Below are positions 45,292 to 54,376 of a stretch of 54,376 nt of DNA, piece by piece; positions within the stretch are counted from its first letter, which is position 1, and the number at the start of each line of letters is the position of its first letter. The DNA comes from Rhizoclosmatium globosum (Eukaryota; Chytridiomycota; Chytridiomycetes; Chytridiales; Chytriomycetaceae), in the NCBI GenBank assembly GCA_002104985.1, contig MCGO01000241.1, forward strand, positions 1 through 54,376, given 5' to 3'. Under the pieces are notes generated by a model that had not been told where the DNA came from, did no database searches, and worked only from the letters and a program-made list of their open reading frames with translations. The position numbers and the translations under genes were made by a program.

Positions 45292-48218
45292 ATGAGTCCA
45301 AGCCCTCGATCGCGACCTGGGAGTACCGAAAGTCTTTCTGGAGGAAAAGGGAAGCTCAAAAAAGGTTCTTCCGTCGAGAAACTCCCTTCACTTCCAACGA
45401 AAGCAATTAAAAAGCAAGACGATCCCAGTTCCAACGTTGCACCCATCGCAACAGAACCACTTAAAGACGCCCCAAGCAATATAAATAACAGCAAAAATAC
45501 TCCTCCGAGTACAGGACTATCGCGCTCTTCATCTCTGAAAAACCTGATTTCTTCAGTTGGAGACTCACCTCTTGAACCCGCTTTACCAGAAGACCCAAAC
45601 GCGGAAGAACCGTCACAACCTGAGCCAATTAAATCAATCAAGCTGGTAAACGCGACCGTTGCGGCTCTTACAGCCACAGTGACACACAGTCGCTCAGCTT
45701 CCGTATCTTCCACTAAAACAAACTTTTCAAACGAGCCACTTTCTTATGATCAACAAGCAATTAAAGTAGTCGTTCGAATCAGGAACACGGCTTTAGCTGG
45801 TCCAGCGTCTATGGGCCCCACACCCGAACTGGAGACGTGTATGGGAAAAACAGGAAATCGAATTGATATCACGGATCCTACGGGAGAAAAAGGAAGTAAG
45901 CCATTCTATTTCGATACGATTTTTGCGGGCGATACGCAGCAGGAGGAGATATATGGAGTTGCGGTTGAACCGTTGATTCGAAAGTGTCTGGAAGGGTAAG
46001 AAACTTAATTAATAAGGAGATTTTAATTAATGGTTCTGTTGGAAGGTACAATGGATGCATCTTCGCGTATGGTCAAACTGCGGCTGGAAAGACACATACG
46101 ATGCAAGGTCCTGCAAATCGAATCGCTGAATCTTTAAGCGACACATGCACGAGCGTACATTCGGATATTGGAATTATTTCACGAGTTGTTCATCAGCTTA
46201 ACAACCATGTCAAAGAGCATCGTGGAAGAGTTGATGAAGCAAGTGGAAACTGCTTGGATTTTGTCATCAAAGTGTCCTACCTAGAAATCTATAATGAAGG
46301 GCTGATTGACTTGCTTGTTGACAAGGATAAACAAGGTTGGGAGTCTGAATCGATTCATTAAAGCTAAATCCAAAGCTTAGAAAATCTGAAAATCCGAATG
46401 GAAACAGGAACTACTTCCGGAAAAGATCTTTACGTGCAAAACTTGACAGAAAAGCATATAAGCTCGATCAAGGACTATTTGAAAGTATTGACGACAGGAG
46501 CCAAGAACAGATCTATTGGAGAAACTAATATGAATGCCCAATCTTCTCGAAGTCATGCGATTTTGACGATTACAATCGATCAATATCTGGTCGAGCCTCG
46601 CAAACCCCAATCAGGAGGAGTTGGCACCTTGTCACGGTCTGAAAGTACAGCCTCACTTGCCCCAGAAATCGCGTCACTTGAAGAAAATTCTCCAGAAATG
46701 TTGCAAAAGATTGGGCAAGGGAAAAAGCGATCCAAGATTCATTTGATTGATTTAGCAGGGTCGGAACGTGCAGATTCAACTGGAGCTACTGGTGACAGAC
46801 TCAAAGAAGGTGCCCAAATTAATCAATCATTATCAGCTCTTGGAAACGTGATTAGCGCGCTTACAAGTCCATCTAGTTCAGCAAAGCACCATGTTCCATA
46901 TAGAGACAGTAAATTAACGTACCTTTTAAGTGATTCTCTGGGAGGAAATGCTTTGACACTTATGATCACTTGCTGCAGTCCCGTCTCGAAGAATTATAGT
47001 GAAAGCATAAGCACACTAAGATTTGCGGAACGTGTCAAGAAAGTTGTCAACAAGGCCGTTGTCAATATGGACCCTCATTTGTTGAAGATAGCGGAATTGG
47101 AAGCTGAAGTTTTGGCCTTAAAAACGAGGCTTGCGAATTGTACTTGTAGTGGACAAGGAGGAGGTGATTGTGACGTTCATTCTCCCGTGACTTCTGCTTC
47201 AGCGGTTAAACCAAAAGATGAAGCTCCAGAAACTGAAACCAAAGAAGTCGATAATTCTGTGAATGAAGAAAAGGAGGAGATAAAGAATGAGGAAGTTCCT
47301 GCTTTGGATCAAGTGTCTACTGGCCAAGGTCTTGCAATTGAGTCTTTGAATGACGAACCAAGCCTGTTTGTTGCACTCACTACTCAAAATGATGTCGATG
47401 CGAAAGAATTTGTCGAGGTCGGAACAGATCCTATTTCAGCTGCCAGTCTTGAAGCTATTTCAAGACTATCCACTGCAGATCAACATGCCGTCACAGCCAC
47501 TACCGATGCGCCCACAGAAAGTCCTGTTCGTCCCGTTTTTCCAGAACCAAAAGACGAAGTCATTGAAGAATTTGTGGAGGAAGTCGAGGCGATTGAGCCT
47601 ATGGAGCCAATAATCTATGAAATCACGGCTGATGACTTTGAAACAAACGGATTCTCTGTCAACACTCTGTTGGAGAATGTGCAAGACTTGTTGCATAATG
47701 CGGTATCTCCTGTTATGGATACGCCACTATTACAACATATAGCAAACTCGCCAACTAAATACGAGCTTACGGCGGAATCTTTACAAAAAGATCTCTTGGA
47801 TGAACTCGCCGTTTCTTCTCTACCACCCCTTCTTGCTTCAAACTCCACATCTTCATCTCCAGCAACATCGCCAACCGTCCCAATTGCATCATCTCCTGTA
47901 CCATATATTCTAACTGCCACTTCTCTCGAAAAAGATGTCGTGGGGGAGTCACCAGTTGTACCTACATTTGCTCCAGTTTCGCCGCTAACTCCAATTCAAA
48001 TGAGTTGTCCTGCACCAACTCCGATAACGATATCACCAATAGTAATACCGGTACAGCTAGAGTCTTCAATTAGTTCAATAAGCACGCAGCACCAGAGTGT
48101 TGTAGATTTCAAGGTTTGGACCGTACCTCACGTCAAGAAAACAGCGACAACCCCATTTTGGGAGACGGCATGGACAGATGTACAAGTAGCAGGCGATGTG
48201 GCCCACTTTTATGGGTAA
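45292..48218 (+). CDS. Kinesin motor protein, kinesin-3-like, tandem copy B (long tail)
   Basis: Exons are 45292-45995, 46046-46335 and 46381-48218. The same layout as copy A: an N-terminal extension with LPSLPTK and SSSLKNL, then SYDQQAIKVVVRIRN, P-loop GQTAAGKTHTM, SSRSHAILTI, DLAGSERADSTGATGDRLKE, SKLTYLLSDSLGGNALTLMI and RFAERVKKVVNKAVVNMDPH. It differs in its long acidic, Ser/Thr/Pro-rich tail of about 370 residues after the short coiled coil. The tail contains repeats of the form YEITADDFE, YELTAESLQKD and YILTATSLEKD, and ends TPFWETAWTDVQVAGDVAHF. The motor is otherwise near-identical in motif order to copies A and C. The tail is probably a cargo or adaptor region. No frame breaks. 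Confidence 0.88.
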
Positions 48219-48334
48219 ATTGAAAGCCAATAGAGTATTCAAATTTTTACTTGAAATTGATTGGCTTGATTCGCAACCTTCCATCCCTTCGAACAACACT
48301 CATAGCAAGGACGTTAAAACGAGTGCTCTGAAAA

Positions 48335-50556
48335 ATGAGCCACCGAGAGCGTCAACACTCCCTAGTTGGAGGAGATAGTAATTCTCCAAAATCTCGTTCC
48401 CGCCAAGGAAGCAATAGCAACCTTACCAAAAATCTACCCGCGCTTCCAGCCAAAGTATCCCACCCCGCACCTCTATCGAAGTCATCTTCTCTCAAGAACC
48501 TACACCCTCGTAGCCTGGGTGATTCCTCGGAGGAGCCCGATGCAGAATCTGCGCCACGTTCAACGAAACCACAGAACAAGGTTCTCGAGGCTGTTCAGCA
48601 GCATCAACGCTCTTCCTCGAATTCTTCGGCAGTTTCATCATCATCAACAATCACAAATTACTCTTCTGCCCCTCTGTCGTACGACCAACAAGCTGTCAGA
48701 GTTGTCGTTCGTGTCCGTAACACCAACTCCTCCGCTCCTGCCTCAATCAAACAATCTACTCCCGATGCTGAAGCTGTTACAACTTGCTTGAAAATGAATG
48801 GAAATAAAATCGACATCTTGGATCCAAAGGGTGAGAAGGAAAACAAGACGTTCCACTACGATACAGTTTTCGGGATGGAGACGCAGCAAGAAGACGTGTA
48901 TGGCGCTTGTGTAGAGCCACTTATCAAAAAATGTTTGGATGGGTGAGGTTTAACATTTCGAAAATTATTACTTAACGTTTGATGTTAGTTACAATGGCTG
49001 CATCTTCGCGTATGGACAAACAGCTTCGGGTAAAACTCATACGATGCAAGGTGGTGCTGCTTCCCGCGTTGCAGAGTCGCTGAGTGATGCTTGCACCAGT
49101 GTGAGCCCAGACATAGGAATTATTCCTCGTGTCGTTCATCAACTCAACAATCATGTGCGTGAACGTCGTGGCAAAGTAGATGAAGCAAGTGGAAATTGCT
49201 TTGATTATGTGGTCAAGGTTTCATACCTTGAAATTTACAACGAAACTCTCGTTGATTTGCTAGTCGACAGGGATAAGCAAGGTTTGTATTCACAGAAAAA
49301 TATGTAGATCTAAGTTTTCGTTTCAGAGGATTTGAAAATCCGAATGGAAGCTGGAACAACTTCTGGAAAAGACTTGTACGTTCAAAACTTGAGCGAAAGA
49401 TACATGTCATCGCTTCCAGATTACTTGAAAGTTCTTATTACTGGAGCTAAGCACCGATCCGTGGGAGAAACGAACATGAATGCTCAATCATCGCGAAGTC
49501 ATTCAATTTTGACTATAACAATCGATCAGTACCTCGTGGAGCCGCGAAAGCCATATGCAAGTGGAGGAGCTCCAATGTCTCGTTCTGAAAGTACTGCATC
49601 TCTTGCTCCAGAAATCGTATCACCCGATGAACATTCTCCTGAAGTACTCCAAAAAATCGGACAAGGCAAAAAGCGATCAAAGATTCATTTGATTGATTTA
49701 GCAGGATCTGAGCGAGCCGATTCGACTGGAGCTACTGGAGACAGACTCAAAGAAGGAGCTCAAATCAATCAGTCCCTCTCTGCGCTTGGAAACGTTATCA
49801 GCGCTTTAACAAGTCCATCTAATTCCAGCAAGAAACACATTCCCTACAGAGACAGTAAAATTGACGTACCTCCTGAGCGATTCTCTTGGAGGAAACGCAT
49901 TGACACTCATGATTACGTGTTGTAGTCCTGTCTCCAAGAATTATAACGAAACCATGAGTACACTCCGGTTTGCTGAACGAGTCAAGAAAGTTGTCAACAA
50001 GGCCGTTGTCAACATGGATCCAAACCTATTGCGTATCGCGGAATTGGAGGCTGAGAATCTGGCTTTGAGGCAACAGTTGGCGAATTGTACGTGTGGGGCG
50101 GCAGGGGCTACAAGTCCAAATTGCGATGTACATTCTCCTGTTTCTCCAGCCGCTAAATCCCCTGTGGCTCCAGCACTATCACCAACGAAGCAAAAAGTAG
50201 ATCAATCAAGTGGACCAGGTGCGTTGTCAGCACAACCTTCAACAGATATATTCGAAGTTGCGCCAGAACATACCGATGTACCCAAAGAATTAGCAGATGC
50301 CGCTACAGATCCAATGACACCTGTGGCAAGTCTTGACAACCTGAGTCGGGGAACTTGGTGGCAAAGGACTGTTCAAAAAGTACGAGAGTTTGCAGCCAAG
50401 ATTGAAGATGGTATTGAAGATTTGGCATTAATTGTTCGCGACGACTTTCAAATATCACCTAAAAACCAAAATGGTGAGCCGGAAATTCAAAATGAAGTTG
50501 TTGTCCAACCTGAAGGAAACGAGCATCACAACGAGCAACGGCAGCACGAAATTTAA
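48335..50556 (+). CDS. Kinesin motor protein, kinesin-3-like, tandem copy C
   Basis: Exons are 48335-48942, 48989-49280 and 49327-50556. The N-terminal extension again has LPALPAK and SSSLKNL before SYDQQAVRVVVRVRN. The P-loop is GQTASGKTHTM, closer to the kinesin consensus than the AAGKT of copies A and B. Other motifs are NAQSSRSHSILTI, DLAGSERADSTGATGDRLKE and RFAERVKKVVNKAVVNMDPN. One extra A in an A-run near 49857-49861 breaks the frame between PYRDSK and LTYLLSDSLGG. Both sides are conserved, so a sequence error is likely. The tail (about 180 residues) has a Trp pair and a basic amphipathic stretch (TWWQRTVQKVREFAAKIEDG), then an acidic end. It is head-to-tail with copies A and B with 90-120 bp between genes. 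Confidence 0.85.
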
Positions 50557-50843
50557 ACAGACATCAAATTTGATATTTCAATAAACAGTTTAGTAGTTTA
50601 TCTCCAGGAAGAAGTGTTCGGCACTTGATACGGATACGGCAGTTGAGGGCTTCTCCCACAGCAATTGAGTGCTCGGACAATATTAAGGTCAAGTTCTACT
50701 CTTCTCTCTATAAAACGGCAACATAAACACTACTTAAAGTTTGTATTACAACTGTAATTTGAGGCAAAAAACTGCTCAAGAAGGGGCAAACATAACATTA
50801 GAAACAGTGCAGACTGAAGAGAGAGAGGGTATCACCACCATAT

Positions 50844-53359
50844 TTAGCGAGAAGCACCTCCACGACCTCCACGGCCTCCAGCAGCTCCACCACGACCACC
50901 AGCGGCTCCACCACGAGCAGCTTGGGCACCACCACGGGCAGCACCGGCTGGAGCAGCACCAGCTGGCTTAGGAGCTGGCTTAGCAGCAGCAGTAGCGGCA
51001 CCAGCAGCTGGCTCCTCCTGCTTCAACTTCTTGGCATCAACAAGAGCCTTGGCACCAGTAGAAAGCTCAACGGTAACTCCGACAGCTGGGACGTTACGAA
51101 CGACGGTTCCCTGAACGAACTTTCCACCAACTGGAGCCCAACAGATATCTCCGGCGACCCAGTCGGTCTTCATGGCAGCAGCCTTGGCCTTGAGCTTGGC
51201 AGCCTTCTCCTCGGCCTCCTTAGCAAGACGCTCCTGCTCAGCGAGGGCAGCGGCCTTGTCAGCAGCTTCCTTCTCCATGATGGCCTTACGACGGGCGTTG
51301 TTGATGGCCAAGTCCTCCTTGGAGAGGATAGCACCTCCTCCACGGTTCTGCTGGATGGCAGCCTTGGCATCGACTTGCTTACCCTCCTCAAGAGCTTGCA
51401 TGAAGGAGTAAGTGGCACGCTCGGCAGACTTCATGTTGTCGAACTCAAGGAAGAATCCTGGGATGATGGACAAGAAGGTCTTGGAACACTTCTTCAAGAA
51501 GTCACGGTTGTGGGTAACGATGATGAGACCACCCTTGAACTTGTTACAGGCAGTGATGAGGGATCCGACAGTCTCCAAGTCCAAGAAGTTGGTTGGCTCG
51601 TCGAGAATCAACAAGTGTGGTGGGACATAGGTGAGCTTGGCGAAGATGACACAAGAACGCTGGGAGAAGGAGAGGTTCTTCATACGGGTGTGCATGATAG
51701 AGTCGGTGACGGAAGTACGCTCCAAGTGGGCCTTGAGAACTCCCTGTGGGTCCTTAGGGAAGGAAGCGCACATGAAGTCAAGGGCGGAGTCCTCGAGGTT
51801 AAGCTCCTTGGTAGAGTGCTGACCGAAGTAGGCAACAGTCATCTTGTCGTTGGTGGTGATCTTTCCTTCAGTTGGGAAGATCTTTCCGGTGATGAGCTTC
51901 AAGAAGGTAGACTTTCCGGCTCCGTTTGGACCCATGATACCGACACGGGTACCCATCTTGATGTGGTAAGAGACTGGGTTGTCGAAGATGAATGGAAGAC
52001 CCTTGGAGACATCGTAACAGAAACGGATGTTCTCGACGTTGATCAACGAGATGTCAGCCTGAGTAGCCTCACCAGGACCCAATGGGAGCTCCTTTGGAGA
52101 TGGGAAAGAGAACTTGGACTGCAAGAGAACCTTACGGGCCTGTCTGGCCTCCTTCCAGAGGGTGTAAGCACGCTGTTGCTTGATCAATGGGGACATTGGG
52201 TTCAAGTTCTTGTTTCTGAGCAAGAAGGTGTCAACCATCTTCTCGTACTCAGCATCTTCCTGCTCCTTGCGGATTTCGAACTCCTTGAAGTCACAGGTGT
52301 AGTACTTGAGCTTCTGGTCCTGGATCAACATGACGGAGGTAACAACGTTCTCGAGAAGGGTACGGTCGTGGGTAACGAGCAAGAAAGAACCCTTGTAACC
52401 ACGGAGCTTGTTTTCAAGCCACAAGACAGATGGCAAGTCCAAGTGGTTGGTTGGCTATACCATATGATAAGAAATTTTTAGTAAGCTTAATAACCCAATC
52501 AAAACGTCAAAAGATACACACCTCATCGAGCAACAAAACCTCAGGGGACATGAAGAAAGCGCAAGCAAGAGCAACACGCATTCTCAAACCACCAGAGAGG
52601 GAAGACAAAGTAGCCTTCTCACCGGTCTCGTCGAAACGAGGACACGCAACATGGCCTGGGCAACCTGGAGAGCCTGGTCAGCAGAACCGTGAACGTTCTC
52701 GATTTGCTTCTCGACGTAAGCCAAGTTGTCAGTCAAAGCCTTCTTGTCAGCGTCGTTGACCTCTCCCTCCTTGCCGTCAATGAGGCCTTGGAGCTTCTCC
52801 TGGATAGCAAGCAAGACACGACGGTATGGGTGGGAGCAGAGGACAGTGTCCAAGACACCGACGGCATCGCGGACCTCGTGGTGCTCGAGCTCCTTCATGT
52901 GGTGGGTGTGGAGGTAGGATGGGAATCCAGAGATAGCTCCAGACTCGATGGCAGCGAAGAGGCAGGTCTTACCACTATTATCGGGGAACAACAAAATTTA
53001 GTTAAGGTTGCACACAACAATGGATATCTTTTTTTAGAATGGGTTAAAGCTTACCTTCCGTTGTTTCCGAAAAGAGCAGAACGCTTGTTACCCTCAACGT
53101 ACAACTTGGTGTTGTCGAAAAGGATGTCAGTTCCGTTAGGGGACTTCAAGGTGAAGGACTTGATTCAATGACCTTTGAGCGGGTCTCACCCTTGGCATCA
53201 GCCTTGAGTTGTTCACGCTTGTAGAGGGGGAAGAGCTCCTCGATCTGGTCTTGACACGCCAGTCGATTTCAGGAACTCAGTTGGCTTGAGGAATCCAGCA
53301 GTCTCTTCGAACTTGCGGTGGAAATGGCGTCAGTAGAGGCCTGAAGACGAAAGGTCCAT
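50844..53359 (-). CDS. ABCF-type ATPase with Tudor/KOW-like domain and RGG tail
   Basis: Soluble twin-ATPase of the ABCF/EF-3 group, probably acting on ribosomes. Domain 1 has Walker A GNNGSGKT, signature LSGGLRMRVALA and Walker B VLLLDEPTNHLDL. Domain 2 has Walker A GPNGAGKST, a degenerate signature (LSFSQRSCVIFAKL) and Walker B LLILDEPTNFLDL. A charged Ala/Lys/Glu coiled coil follows, then a small beta module (DWVAGDICWAPVGGKFVQGT) and an Ala/Pro/Gly tail ending in RGG repeats. Introns are at 53055-52979 (approximate) and 52521-52455. Bases appear to be missing near 52642 and in the first exon (53165-53340), where three frames alternate. Codon use is strongly biased, as in highly expressed genes, which also produces a long antisense open frame. 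Confidence 0.83.
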
Positions 53360-54017
53360 TTTCTATTTAAAGAGCGGGGGCGTTAGATGTTGTTGTTTGG
53401 ATGCAGATTGGGGGATGCTGTCAAGGGATTGTCAAGCTGCCAGATAGTCTTAGATAGTCTAGGCACAAGATTGCCACGGTCACTACCAGTCTACTACTCC
53501 TTCCAAAGGCAAGACGGGAACGTTGTGGGAGCGGTGGAAGCATTACTCACGAGATTCAGATGAAGAAAAAAGGGACTGGTTCGAGGCAGAAAAAGAAAAA
53601 AAGGCCTTCTCCAAAAAAAAATTTTGCAAAACACGTGTTTCAGCGCTCGCGCCTCGTTGCCCCAAAAGATGGAAACACCATGAGGATACTTTATAAACTA
53701 GGGTTATTCTGAGAGAAAGAAGGAGGTGTTTCATTCATGTCCTACGTGCATAAACAGCTGGTTGATGTAGAATTGCGATAAGGATATGAACCATCTTATC
53801 GTATCCCTGGTTCGAACATTTCCCCTTTCTTTCCAGAACTACTCAGTAAGCTTTTTTCTATCGCATTCCTTTTCAGTTGATTGGGTTTCACGAAAGATAA
53901 TCACATGTCTACTGCGGCAACGAGGGTTTCGGTATTAGGTTCATAGTTTTAACAATGAGTAAATGCTGAATAATTCCCAATATGTAAAATATCAATATCA
54001 AAAGAGCCAACCCCAAT
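53360..54017. promoter_or_regulatory. Upstream region of the ABCF gene, with a 12-bp E-box palindrome
   Basis: About 660 bases without a supported ORF. A perfect palindrome AAACACGTGTTT (53629-53640) centres on the CACGTG E-box, a bHLH/Cbf1-type site, about 270 bases upstream of the ABCF start. Homopolymer A runs and a TTTATAAA-like element (about 53690) with TAGGGTTA beside it are also present. The regulatory role is inferred. Confidence 0.45.
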
Positions 54018-54376
54018 TCACTTCTTCTTGGCACTACACGCTTTACAAACACCCTCCCCAGTACCCTCACTACATTCCACACAATAAAATGCATTACAAC
54101 CCCGACATTTTCCCGCAGTCTGCGTATTACAAGAATAACATGCCTCATCACTCCAATGCACACAACCCGGCAACCCTTGCACACCACCCGACCCGCCCGA
54201 TTTTCCCGGCAGCTCCGTAAACTCACGCCTATCAAACCATTCCCATGTGTTAGAAACTACAAAAGACACTATCAACAACAACAAAAAAAACTTACCCCGA
54301 GTAAACACACTTCTTGCTGAAATTCTTTGGCCCACACCCAAACGACCCACACTTTCACACACCACACAGAGTCACG
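54018..54376 (-). CDS. Cys-rich zinc-binding protein, partial (5' end beyond window)
   Basis: The stop is at 54018-54020. The C-terminus reads CVHWSDEACYSCNTQTAGKC, then RGCNAFYCVECSEGTGEG and VCKACSAKKK. This Cys spacing (pairs of C-x2-C plus FYCVEC) fits a small treble-clef or cross-brace zinc fold with two metal sites. Upstream is FTELPGKSGGSGGVQGLPGC. A short intron of about 39 bp (GTAAGT...TTTGTAG) joins in phase to SNTWEWFDRR. The first coding exon continues to the window edge (ISARSVFTRG) and the true start is probably outside. Function is unknown; FYVE, B-box or MYND-type zinc modules are possible relatives but none is a confident match. Confidence 0.55.

Noticed and set aside
50922..52481. 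A 519-residue open frame antisense to the ABCF gene
   Set aside because: It mirrors the strongly biased codons of ABCF, is low-complexity Leu/Val/Gly/Ser, and has no family features; a codon-bias shadow.
53800..53830. GGTTCGAAC near 53811-53819 as a tRNA T-loop
   Set aside because: No flanking T-stem pairing, anticodon arm or acceptor stem can be drawn.

Overview
The window looks like nuclear DNA of a fungus, most likely an early-diverging (chytrid-like) lineage. Genes are dense and on both strands, with many GT-AG introns of about 30-100 bp. The content mixes fungal-type genes (a Prm10/ThrE-type transporter family, a GLC7-type PP1, short mitochondrial carriers, single-pass surface proteins with Ser/Thr/Pro-rich stalks) with a PANK4-type pantothenate kinase/DUF89 fusion and kinesins. 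The taxon is an inference from gene style; no rRNA is present to settle it.

Layout. 0-4.2 kb: C-terminal part of an ESCRT-I Vps23/TSG101 gene, casein kinase 2 alpha, a small secreted acidic protein and pyroglutamyl peptidase. 4.5-7.1 kb: a ten-exon pantothenate kinase fused to a DUF89 phosphatase. 7.1-8.9 kb: gene-poor, with a 265-bp tandem repeat (nearly three copies) and a tRNA-His(GTG). 9.1-19.4 kb: a membrane-anchored P-loop ATPase, an Hsp20, a single-pass protein with repeated tyrosine motifs, a Cys/His mini-protein, a GNAT acetyltransferase, an unknown gene and a single-pass protein with a cytoplasmic SAM domain. 19.7-28.7 kb: compact housekeeping genes (PWP1-like WD40, a type II membrane glycosyltransferase-like protein, an SLC25A32/FLX1-like carrier, PP1, an M13 metallopeptidase). 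28.7-42.8 kb: three tandem Prm10/ThrE-type genes, two tandem adenosine kinases, an ABC1/ADCK kinase and glutamate-cysteine ligase. 43.0-50.6 kb: three tandem kinesins. 50.8-53.4 kb: a two-domain ABCF ATPase. 54.0-54.4 kb: a partial zinc-binding protein.

Three tandem gene families (Prm10/ThrE x3, adenosine kinase x2, kinesin x3) occupy over a third of the window. Several genes belong to coenzyme, nucleotide and thiol metabolism (pantothenate kinase, adenosine kinase, glutamate-cysteine ligase), but they are separate transcription units, not an operon.

Quality caution. Between about 28.9 and 42.7 kb nearly every conserved gene carries several single-base frame breaks, while the M13 peptidase, pantothenate kinase, WD40, carrier and PP1 genes are clean. 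Isolated breaks also occur in CK2 alpha, the third kinesin, ABCF and the Vps23 glutamine tract. Regional consensus error is the simplest reading, but recent decay of duplicated genes is not excluded. Exon boundaries were inferred by eye from splice motifs and protein-family continuity.
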